NCBI RefSeq assembly: GCF_000346485.2
Contig: NZ_KQ976354.1
Coordinates: 10,250,341 to 10,314,340 of the forward strand
Direction: 5' to 3'
From: Scytonema hofmannii PCC 7110
GTDB lineage: Bacteria > Cyanobacteriota > Cyanobacteriia > Cyanobacteriales > Nostocaceae
Length of the DNA stretch: 64,000 nt
The notes under the pieces are model-generated. The model searched no databases. It worked only from the letters and a program-made list of their open reading frames with translations, and was not told the DNA's origin. Positions within the stretch are counted from its first letter, which is position 1. Each line of letters begins with the position of its first letter. Positions 44,895 through 52,757 of the stretch are shown piece by piece. A program made the translations under genes and the position numbers.

Positions 44895-45776
44895 TCAGTT
44901 TTTACCCACTGCAACTTCCTCAAACGCAATATTCACAGAGACTTCCCTCCAAGCATCCAGTTCTGCTTTGATGAACTGCAGTGCGGCATCCATAATATTG
45001 ACTGCATCTGCTCCCAGTACTAATCTCTGTGGCGGGTTATTGCTATTAACCGCTTGAATGATCGCCAGAGCAGCTTTCTTCGGGTCACCTGGTGCCTTGA
45101 CTTTCATGTTCTGCATATCCCGCACACGCTGGCGTTGACTGCTAATCAATGGCTGATAGTCCTCAATTTGGGTGTCAGTTAAGACATAAGAACGACTGAA
45201 AAAATCTGTACGCAACCAACCAGGTTCAACTATTGTGACTTTGATACCGAAAGGTGCAACTTCGTTAGCTAACGATCCGGAAAGTCCTTCTAGCGCAAGT
45301 TTGCTACTGCCATAAATTCCCCCGCCAGATTTGGCCATAAAGCAAGCTATTGATGAAATATTAAGGATGTGCCCGCTGCGTTGTTGTCGCATATGAGGTA
45401 GTACTACCCGGAGGGTTTCTAAGACACCAAAAAAGTTTGTTTCAAACTGACTGCGAACTGCTTCATCGCTGACTTCTTCAATAACCCCCGCAACCTCACA
45501 TGCGGCATTATTGACGAGTACATCAATGCGTCCAAAGTTGGTAATTGCTTGTTTCACTGCCTCCCGCACCTCTTCGGGTTTCGTTACATCAAGTTGCACT
45601 GCTAAAGCACGACCCGGAAATCTTGCTGCTAAATCTTCTACCTGCTGTGGATTTCGTGCTGTTAGCACTACTGTCTCGTCCTGCTCGAGCACTGTTTCTG
45701 CCAATGCTCGACCAAGACCCCTTGAGCTACCAGTGATGAACCATACCCGTGCATGAGAAACAGACGAGGTTACCAT
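44895..45776 (-). CDS. Short-chain dehydrogenase/reductase (cluster SDR 1)
   Basis: A 293-residue classical SDR. The nucleotide loop is ITGSSRGLGRALA (12-24), then VLVNNAACEV, the catalytic Ser in HILNISSIACF, and Tyr/Lys in GIYGSSKLALEG. PGWLRTDFF follows. It has all canonical catalytic residues and probably reduces or oxidises a pathway intermediate. A GGGAGAA Shine-Dalgarno precedes the ATG. Located in the minus-strand run between small unknown genes. Confidence 0.9.
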   Translation of the reverse strand: MVTSSVSHARVWFITGSSRGLGRALAETVLEQDETVVLTARNPQQVEDLAARFPGRALAVQLDVTKPEEVREAVKQAITNFGRIDVLVNNAACEVAGVIEEVSDEAVRSQFETNFFGVLETLRVVLPHMRQQRSGHILNISSIACFMAKSGGGIYGSSKLALEGLSGSLANEVAPFGIKVTIVEPGWLRTDFFSRSYVLTDTQIEDYQPLISSQRQRVRDMQNMKVKAPGDPKKAALAIIQAVNSNNPPQRLVLGADAVNIMDAALQFIKAELDAWREVSVNIAFEEVAVGKN

Positions 45777-45791
45777 AAGAATTCTCCCTAG

Positions 45792-46127
45792 TTATGAATC
45801 ACTTTTGTTTTGAATTGCTGATGCTCCGACTTCTACGGATTCGTATACTGGAATTTCAAATGCAAGGATCTTGTGACAAAACTCTTTCCATTCGGGAGTT
45901 ATATTGTCAAAAATGATATTTTCATCCTTGAAAATCCCATCTGTAACTACGTAGTTTTCTTGTAAATAGAGAAAATCATCATCCGTTAGCCCTCTCTTGA
46001 CTTCAACTTCCGTACCATCGACTTCGTGCTTTTCTTTCCTCATATTTTCCGAATTCTCAGTCCATTGACTGAACTGACGTAATTTGTTGAGTGAGTATGC
46101 TTTGCAGTATTTTCCCATTGTTGCCAT
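45792..46127 (-). CDS. Small hypothetical protein of the PKS-NRPS cluster
   Basis: A 111-residue acidic protein starting MATMGKYCKAYSLNKLRQFS and continuing KHEVDGTEVEVKRGLTDDDF, LQENYVVTDGIFKDENIIF and EWKEFCHKILAFEIPVYE. I do not recognise the family. I chose the ATG at 46127, preceded by GAGAGG, although the frame is open to 46229. It lies between an SDR and the MATE exporter in the tailoring run. Confidence 0.65.
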   Translation of the reverse strand: MATMGKYCKAYSLNKLRQFSQWTENSENMRKEKHEVDGTEVEVKRGLTDDDFLYLQENYVVTDGIFKDENIIFDNITPEWKEFCHKILAFEIPVYESVEVGASAIQNKSDS

Positions 46128-46243
46128 AGGAGCCTCTCTTTTAAGAGTGTTCAGTAATGAGTTGTCATTTATGACATGATGAATAGACATTTCTTTGGAA
46201 AAAATTTTAAAACAACCATTTTCGACCATTCAAAACCGATAGT

Positions 46244-47620
46244 TTATGATTCGTATTTTTGCATTTCCATTGTTCTGAGATTCTTGAATTCTATAAATGT
46301 TAATATAAATGTTATTAACAAAAATAAAATGTCTGCAAAAGTCATTCCATAATATATACCCTTCACACCCCAGATTTTGGCAAAGATTAGCACTAGCGGC
46401 ACATTGAAAACTATACTCCTTAATAAAATCACTATTAATACAATTTTCCCTTTACCTATAGATTGAAATAGAGTATTACCAAAGAATGCTAAAGGCCATG
46501 CAGGTGTTAATATACTGAGAATTCTAAAATTTAGAACATCACTATTTGTAAAGTTCACATCCGGCAGAAGTAACCATAAAAATATTTTTGGAGATAATTG
46601 TAGAGGTATCCATATTAATATTAACAAAAGAGTGGCAATGATTGCAAAAGTTAAGTAGGCTTTCTTAAGTCTGTCATAATTTCTGGCTCCATAATTCATA
46701 CCGATTATAGGTTGTAATGCTTGTGCAAAGCCACTCACGGGAATCAATACAAATGAAGCTACTTTCCCCGTTGCTCCAAAGAAAGCAATATCACTATTTG
46801 TTCCATAATGAGAGATTGATTTAAAAATCACAAAACTTTGAACCAATCCCATAACTGGATAAAGTAGCGCTGATACTCCTACTGATAAAATGTCAGGCAG
46901 TAAATCTATTGCTAGAATAAACTTTTTGGTATTAACAAGGGTGTAACTTTTCCCATAAATAAAATAAGTTAAGTTGACAATACTATAAACAATCATCGCA
47001 ATAACTGTAGCGATGGCAATTCCATGAATACCCCAATGAAAGATACTGATAAATATAAAATTGAAGAAGATGTTAACTATGACAAAAATCCAGTCAAATA
47101 CGGTTGCTAATCTGATTTTGCCTTCTGATTTGATGATTTGGCAAGAAGCTACGGCTAGGATCAAAAATACTGAACCTAGTATATAAGTTTTAAAATATTC
47201 AGTGCCAGCAGAGGCAACTTCACCACTTCCTCCCATGAATACAATTAATTCTTCACCACAACTGTATCCAAAAATTGTGATAACAAAGGAGATCGCAACA
47301 CTCATTACCGTTAAGTTGCCAAATATTTTGGACTGAGTTTTGATATCTCCAGAACCAATGGCTCGACTGAGAACAGAAGCAGAACCTACCCCAACTAAGA
47401 GAGCAAATCCATTTACTATAGCTGTAAGCGGCAGCGCAAGTGAGATACCTGCGAGAGCAGTTTCACCAATGAATCGCCCTGCAAATAAAGCATCCAGAAA
47501 AGTGTTCAAACTAAGCATCAGTATTCCCAAAGTACTAGGAATAGATAACTTGAACATCAGTTTAACGAGATTGCCTTGGAGGATTTCATTCGTGACTTGA
47601 GATTGTTTTTGTGAAGTCAT
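46244..47620 (-). CDS. MATE-family efflux transporter
   Basis: A 458-residue integral membrane protein with about 12 hydrophobic helices. The pattern is of the MATE type: MFKLSIPSTLGILMLSLNTF, ISLALPLTAIVNGFALLVG, then SVLSRAIGSGD in the first half and PIIGMNYGARNYDRLKKAY in the second. It probably exports the cluster's product, driven by a proton or sodium gradient. It sits inside the run of tailoring genes, which supports that role by context only. Confidence 0.9.
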   Translation of the reverse strand: MTSQKQSQVTNEILQGNLVKLMFKLSIPSTLGILMLSLNTFLDALFAGRFIGETALAGISLALPLTAIVNGFALLVGVGSASVLSRAIGSGDIKTQSKIFGNLTVMSVAISFVITIFGYSCGEELIVFMGGSGEVASAGTEYFKTYILGSVFLILAVASCQIIKSEGKIRLATVFDWIFVIVNIFFNFIFISIFHWGIHGIAIATVIAMIVYSIVNLTYFIYGKSYTLVNTKKFILAIDLLPDILSVGVSALLYPVMGLVQSFVIFKSISHYGTNSDIAFFGATGKVASFVLIPVSGFAQALQPIIGMNYGARNYDRLKKAYLTFAIIATLLLILIWIPLQLSPKIFLWLLLPDVNFTNSDVLNFRILSILTPAWPLAFFGNTLFQSIGKGKIVLIVILLRSIVFNVPLVLIFAKIWGVKGIYYGMTFADILFLLITFILTFIEFKNLRTMEMQKYES

Positions 47621-47646
47621 TATTTAAGTTCTCGGCTTGTTGCTGT

Positions 47647-48678
47647 TTACTCAACCTTGACTAATCGGCTAACACAATACTGCTTCACTGCTGTTAACTC
47701 CATCTCTTTTGCTGAGTTCAGGGCACTGATCACCTCACCACAGACTTCAACTCTGGCTTTATAGGCACCTGATGCACTGCCATCGGTCGCAGCATAATCA
47801 ATACGTACTTCCACCCAATCAGCATCCTGTCCTTGAGCAACTTCTTCAATAGCAAGCACTTTGCCAGCTTTCAAGTAGTTGAGCCAAGTCCAACCCAACT
47901 GCATCCAGATTTCGCGTTCAGCAATTTGCTCCAATTTGGATAGACCCGCCCATCCTCGGTAGAATTGACGCAACCCTAAAACTGAATCATCTCTGTTTAC
48001 GAGTAAATTAAGAACTTCTGGTTCTAAATGTCCCCACACGTGTCCTTGGGGTAAATCAACTAGGGTAGGGGCAAACTGATGACCGCCAAAGTGATTCGTT
48101 TGCCACACTCTTAACTTTCCATTAGAGGCAGGAGCATATTCCTTGCGTAACCGACGATATATAGGAGTTCCAAATCTGCCACAGGCAAGGTCAACTTGAG
48201 CATGGGTACAAACCATGAGTTCGCGGATGTGGCTGGTTTGTTGTTGGTACTGCTGAAACTTTAATAAATCATTGGGCTGTTGCATTAACTGCTTGAGTAT
48301 TGCTGTTACTAAAGCAGTTGCTTCCTCCTCTGGAACAACAAACTCTTGCTTCTCGAACTCAGAAAACATCTCGGCAGGACGATAGTAGTGCAGCATGCGG
48401 GTTGACCCTGGATGAGAGTACTCACGGTCAGGAGCAATCAACATTGGTCTCAGCTTGACCCCATGCTTGACTATTAACTCTTGGAACAAACCTATCAATG
48501 GCTTGATGATTGGATTTTCCTGAAAGAGTTCTTGCGACCAGGGTTGTTTGAACTCCATAATTAACCAATGGTCACAAGTGCCTGCTGTACCAATTGGGTC
48601 TTCTCCGTTTGCTTTGGAAACCAACGAGCAAAAACGACAATCTGTTATAGGAAGTTGATAGGTTTGTTGAGTTTGCAT
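47647..48678 (-). CDS. Sucrase/ferredoxin-like (Apd1-type) iron-sulfur protein
   Basis: A 343-residue protein of the Suc_Fer-like family. Visible are ITDCRFCSLVSKANGEDPIG near the N-terminus, the thioredoxin-like segment VCTHAQVDLACGRFGTPIYR near residue 160, and NHFGGHQFAPTLVDLPQGHV near 205. Cys and His ligands can hold a [2Fe-2S] cluster, as in yeast Apd1. Its redox role is not known in bacteria. In this cluster it could supply electrons to the neighbouring P450s; that is inference. Confidence 0.8.
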   Translation of the reverse strand: MQTQQTYQLPITDCRFCSLVSKANGEDPIGTAGTCDHWLIMEFKQPWSQELFQENPIIKPLIGLFQELIVKHGVKLRPMLIAPDREYSHPGSTRMLHYYRPAEMFSEFEKQEFVVPEEEATALVTAILKQLMQQPNDLLKFQQYQQQTSHIRELMVCTHAQVDLACGRFGTPIYRRLRKEYAPASNGKLRVWQTNHFGGHQFAPTLVDLPQGHVWGHLEPEVLNLLVNRDDSVLGLRQFYRGWAGLSKLEQIAEREIWMQLGWTWLNYLKAGKVLAIEEVAQGQDADWVEVRIDYAATDGSASGAYKARVEVCGEVISALNSAKEMELTAVKQYCVSRLVKVE

Positions 48679-48706
48679 ATTTACTATCTCTGGCTCAATC
48701 TAATTT

Positions 48707-49597
48707 TTAATCCAATCCCAACCTTTTTCGTAAATTATCAAAATAAAAAGTGTCATAAAAATACTGGTGTGGAAGTAACCTTTTATATATGGCAGAAAGC
48801 TTAAGCCGCCATGCTGATTCCGTGACGAAATATTGCCTTTTAGGTTTGCGAGCTTCCAAAGCCTCCAAAATCGCATCTATTATTTTTTCAGGTGGTAAAC
48901 CTTTGCTACGATTTGCCTCTACTGCTCGTTGCATACATATTCTGTAATTCTTGCCATATATAGCTTTAGCTTCGGGTGACATATTGGCTAATGTTTTCTG
49001 GTAGTTTATTTCTACTTTGTCAGCCTGTTCTGGGGTCACTATTCCCCCTGGTAAGATAGAAAGAACCTCAATTCCGCTAGAACGTAATTCCATCCGTAAA
49101 GAATCTGTAATTGCTTCAAGCGCAAATTTTGAAGCAGATAAAAGTCCTCTATACGGTAGAGCTAATCTGCCGCAAATCGCACTGATATTGATGATTCGAC
49201 CTTTTGCTTTTCGTAGCATTGGTAAGAATGCTTGTGTGACTGCAATTTGACCGATAACATTTACTTCAAAATTCCATCTGACGTCATCTATCGCTACACA
49301 CTCTAATGGTCCATCTACTGCTGCAACTGCGTTATTAATTAATGCGAATAATCCTTCATCGCCGAGCGCCAGTGAGACAAATTCTGCGGCGGATTTAATT
49401 TGTTCCGCTTTTGTGATGTCCATGATAATGGGTGTTAAATCACCTGATGCAGCCTGTTTTAGCGACTCAGCATCTTTCTCTGTGCGGACTCCAGCAAAAA
49501 CGCGATACCCTTGCTTAGTAAGCTCGAGCGCGGTTGCTCGACCAAGACCTGTGGATGTTCCTGTAATCACCACAGCACCCTTTGTACTCTGAACCAT
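48707..49597 (-). CDS. SDR-family protein lacking the catalytic Tyr (cluster SDR 2)
   Basis: A 296-residue SDR resembling 17-beta-hydroxysteroid dehydrogenase-type members. Nucleotide loop ITGTSTGLGRATA (11-23), then ALINNAVAAVDGPL, catalytic Ser139 in IINISAICG and Lys157 in SASKFALEA. The Tyr normally four residues before Lys157 is Leu153. Another Tyr is at 149 (LPYRGLLSASK). It may have lost or changed its activity. It is located directly downstream of the two P450s on the same strand. Confidence 0.88.
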   Translation of the reverse strand: MVQSTKGAVVITGTSTGLGRATALELTKQGYRVFAGVRTEKDAESLKQAASGDLTPIIMDITKAEQIKSAAEFVSLALGDEGLFALINNAVAAVDGPLECVAIDDVRWNFEVNVIGQIAVTQAFLPMLRKAKGRIINISAICGRLALPYRGLLSASKFALEAITDSLRMELRSSGIEVLSILPGGIVTPEQADKVEINYQKTLANMSPEAKAIYGKNYRICMQRAVEANRSKGLPPEKIIDAILEALEARKPKRQYFVTESAWRLKLSAIYKRLLPHQYFYDTFYFDNLRKRLGLD

Positions 49598-49692
49598 ATC
49601 TGTTACCTCTATGATGAATAGATATTGAACCGAAAAAGGACAAATTCAGAAATATGGCATTATGTCAACTAAACAAAAACCAACTCCAGTGG

Positions 49693-51072
49693 CTAAACTG
49701 AACCAACAACTGATGGTTGCAACCGTCCTTGATGCTGACGCCGACCATGCATGACCATCTTCACGCCACTGGCTGGGTGACATTGGTCACTAAACATCTT
49801 TGGTCGCTCTGGTCGCTTATTAACCAACGCTAATTGATAGCGTAAAAGAATTGTTGCTAACACAAGCTTCATTTGAAACTGACCAAAAGTCCCTGCTATA
49901 CAACTACGAGCACCGCCGCCGAAGGGCAGAAATTCGTAGGGAGAGAATTGCTTTTCCAGAAAGCGCTCTGGCTTAAATTGTTTTGGATCGGGGTACAAAT
50001 CTTCACGTTGATGGGTCAGATAAATATTACCAATTAGCACTGTACCCGGACTCAACTCATAGCCCATCACCTTAACTGGTAACTCTACCAACCTCGGTAT
50101 CATGAATACCGCACTTGGGTAAATTCGTAAAACTTCGTTACAAACAGCACTAAGGTAGGGTAATGCAACAATGCTCATCGGGTCTGGGTCTTTACCAAGG
50201 CTATCGAGTTCCTCAAGCAGTCGCTTGCGAATACCAGGTAAACGGTGAATCCAGTACAAAGACCACGCGATCGAATGTGCTGCACCATCCCTAGTTGCTA
50301 ATATGGGCAGTACTAGGAGGTCGCGCACCTCTTCATCGCTTAATGCTTTACCTGTTTCATCACAAGCAAATATGAGATCGGAGAGCATATCAGTGTGTGA
50401 GGGATTTGCTTGCTGGCGGCGTTCTTGGACTTCATTGTACAGAAGTTGAAAAATTTCGTTCCGCAGATGATTACGGTATCCCCACGGACTCCACCGACCT
50501 AAATCCCGTTGCCCAAACGGGAGTTGTGAGGTCATACGAACCAAGGGAGATAGGTCATGTTTAACGAAAGACGTAAATAGATGCTTGATTTTTTCATAGC
50601 CCTCTCCCTCTCGCAATCCCATCACAAGCTCTATACCCACTTGTAAGGTAATTTCTAGCACGGTATCATAGGCGATGAAAGTTTTTCCGATTGCCTGTTG
50701 ACTCATAATTTTTTCTGTGTTTACACAGATACGTTGTCCACAGGCATACATCCGCTCTCCGTGATAAGCTTTCATTAAGAGCTTGCGACGATGTTTGTGA
50801 CGTAAGCCATCAAGTTGAAGGATTCCTTGGTTTCCTGTAGTAAAGGCGGAACGCTGGTTCAATGCACCAGAAGCTGTAATTTCTTTGTCATTGGTGAAAA
50901 TCTGCTTGATTCCTGAGGGATTGCCAACGTGCACTGTTGGTGTAGAACCAGACATTATGGTGACGATGTCGCCAAAGCGTTTGCAAATAGCATCCATATA
51001 ACCAAAGGGGTCAGCCTGGAATTGCTGATTGAGCAACCAACTAGGTGTTTTCGGTCCTGGGGGTAGTGTCAT
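49693..51072 (-). CDS. Cytochrome P450, copy 1
   Basis: A 459-residue P450 beginning TLPPGPKTPSWLLNQQFQAD. The K-helix motif is NEVLRIYPSA, the PERF region is FKPERFLEK, and the heme-binding loop FLPFGGGARSCIAGTFGQF has its Cys near residue 391. The I-helix reads ATRDGAAHSIAW, with Gly where the proton-relay Thr normally lies. It is closely related to the P450 at 51350-52735 along its full length, as expected for a tandem duplication. It is probably a cluster tailoring enzyme. Confidence 0.93.
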   Translation of the reverse strand: MTLPPGPKTPSWLLNQQFQADPFGYMDAICKRFGDIVTIMSGSTPTVHVGNPSGIKQIFTNDKEITASGALNQRSAFTTGNQGILQLDGLRHKHRRKLLMKAYHGERMYACGQRICVNTEKIMSQQAIGKTFIAYDTVLEITLQVGIELVMGLREGEGYEKIKHLFTSFVKHDLSPLVRMTSQLPFGQRDLGRWSPWGYRNHLRNEIFQLLYNEVQERRQQANPSHTDMLSDLIFACDETGKALSDEEVRDLLVLPILATRDGAAHSIAWSLYWIHRLPGIRKRLLEELDSLGKDPDPMSIVALPYLSAVCNEVLRIYPSAVFMIPRLVELPVKVMGYELSPGTVLIGNIYLTHQREDLYPDPKQFKPERFLEKQFSPYEFLPFGGGARSCIAGTFGQFQMKLVLATILLRYQLALVNKRPERPKMFSDQCHPASGVKMVMHGRRQHQGRLQPSVVGSV

Positions 51073-51154
51073 CAGTCTTATTTACTCCCATTTTAAATAC
51101 TATACTGCACCGAACATTTATTGATATGAATTCTTAACATAGTGCCTTTTTATT

Positions 51155-51180
51155 CTTAACCATATCTGTTACCTCCACAT
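51155..51180 (-). pseudogene. Vestigial SDR start in the P450-P450 spacer
   Basis: On the minus strand GGTAACAGATATGGTTAAGA mirrors the leader and first codons of the SDR at 49597 (GGTAACAGATATGGTTCAGA), but the frame ends after nine codons. It marks the boundary of a tandem duplication that copied the P450 together with the leader of its downstream neighbour. Confidence 0.6.
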
Positions 51181-51349
51181 AAGTATTTAGCCAAAGTAAG
51201 AATAAGTTGAGAATGACATATGTCAACTTAACAAAAACCAACTCTAGCACTTAAACTGAACTACTCCCTTCGGTGCCCGATTACCTATTTAAAAAACCCT
51301 TCTAGGCGCAGAGAACACAGAGATAAGAGTTAGAGAAATAATGGTAATT

Positions 51350-52735
51350 TTAGACCGGGAAAGAAGTAACAATGCATGGCTGCCACTGTCCTTGATGCTG
51401 ACGCCGACCATGCATGAGCATCTTCACGCCGTTAGCTGGGTAACAAATTAAACCTCCAAACTTTGGTTTCTCTGGTCGCTGGTCAACCAGTGCTAATTGA
51501 TAGCGCGAAAGAATCGTCGCCAATACAAGCTTCATTTCAAACAAAGCAAAAGTTCCTCCGATACAAACACGAGCACCGCCCCCAAAGGGCAGAAATTCAT
51601 AGGGAGAGAATTGCTTTTCTAGAAAGCGCTCTGGCTGAAATTGCTTCGGTTGTGGATATAAATCCTCGCGCTGATGCGTCGAATAAATATTACCAATGAG
51701 TACTGTACCCGGACTCAACTCATAGCCCATAACCTCAACTGGTGATTCTACCAACCTTGGAAATGTAAATAACTGAGTTGGGTAAATTCGTAAAGCTTCG
51801 TTACAAACTGCATTGAGGTAGGGTAATGCAACAATACTCATGGGATCTAGGTTTTCACGCAGGCTATCGAGTTCTGCAACCAGTCGCTCGCGAACTACAG
51901 GCAAACGGTGGATCCAGTAGAGTGACCAGGCGATCGCAGTTGCTGAAGCATCTTGAGCTGCGAATATCGGCGATAATAGAAGGTCTCGCACCTCTTCATC
52001 ACTTAATGCTTCACCTGTTTCATCACAAGCAAATATGAGATCGGAGAGGATGTCAGTGCGTGAGGGTTCCGCTTGTTTGCGACGTTCTTGGACTTCAGTG
52101 TACAGCAAATTGAAAAGTTCTTGCCGGAGTTGATGTAGGTATCCCTGCGGACTCCATCGACCTAAATCCCGTCTTCCAAAGGGAAGCCCCCTAAGAATTT
52201 TGACTATAGGAATTTGTGCGGTTTTAATTATAGAAGCAAATAGATGCTTGATTTTGTCATAGCGCTCTCCCTCATGTAAGCCCAAGACAACCTCTATACC
52301 CACTCGCAAGGTGATATCTTCGATGGTAGAGTAGGCAATGAAAGGTTTCCCAATTACCTGTTGACTCATGATTTTTTCTGTGCGTTCGCAAATACGTTGC
52401 CCGCAGGCGTGCATCCGCTCTCCATGAAAAGCCTGCATTAAGAGCTTGCGCCGATGTTTGTGACGTAAGCCATCAAGTTGAAGGACTCCTTGGTTTCCTG
52501 TCATCAAGGCAAAATTGCGATTCAATGCGCCCCTAGCTGTAATTTCTTTGGTGTTGGTGAAAATCTGTTTTATCCCTGAGGGATTGCTGACATACACTAT
52601 TGGTGTAGAATCAGACACTAAGGTGACGATGTCACCATAGTGTTTGGAGATAGCATCCATATAGCCAAAAGGGTCAGCCTGAAATTGCTGGTTCAGCAGC
52701 CAGGTGGGGGTTTTCGGTCCTGCGGGTAGTGTCAT
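51350..52735 (-). CDS. Cytochrome P450, copy 2
   Basis: A 461-residue P450, paralogue of the previous gene (same start TLPAGPKTPTWLLNQQFQAD). K-helix NEALRIYPTQ, PERF region FQPERFLEK, heme loop FLPFGGGARVCIGGTFALF with Cys near 391. The I-helix reads AAQDASATAIAW, again without the usual acid-Thr pair. It lies immediately downstream of the NRPS gene (about 20 bp), so the two are probably on one transcript. Confidence 0.93.
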   Translation of the reverse strand: MTLPAGPKTPTWLLNQQFQADPFGYMDAISKHYGDIVTLVSDSTPIVYVSNPSGIKQIFTNTKEITARGALNRNFALMTGNQGVLQLDGLRHKHRRKLLMQAFHGERMHACGQRICERTEKIMSQQVIGKPFIAYSTIEDITLRVGIEVVLGLHEGERYDKIKHLFASIIKTAQIPIVKILRGLPFGRRDLGRWSPQGYLHQLRQELFNLLYTEVQERRKQAEPSRTDILSDLIFACDETGEALSDEEVRDLLLSPIFAAQDASATAIAWSLYWIHRLPVVRERLVAELDSLRENLDPMSIVALPYLNAVCNEALRIYPTQLFTFPRLVESPVEVMGYELSPGTVLIGNIYSTHQREDLYPQPKQFQPERFLEKQFSPYEFLPFGGGARVCIGGTFALFEMKLVLATILSRYQLALVDQRPEKPKFGGLICYPANGVKMLMHGRRQHQGQWQPCIVTSFPV

Positions 52736-52757
52736 CAGTCTTTTTTACTCCCGTTCC

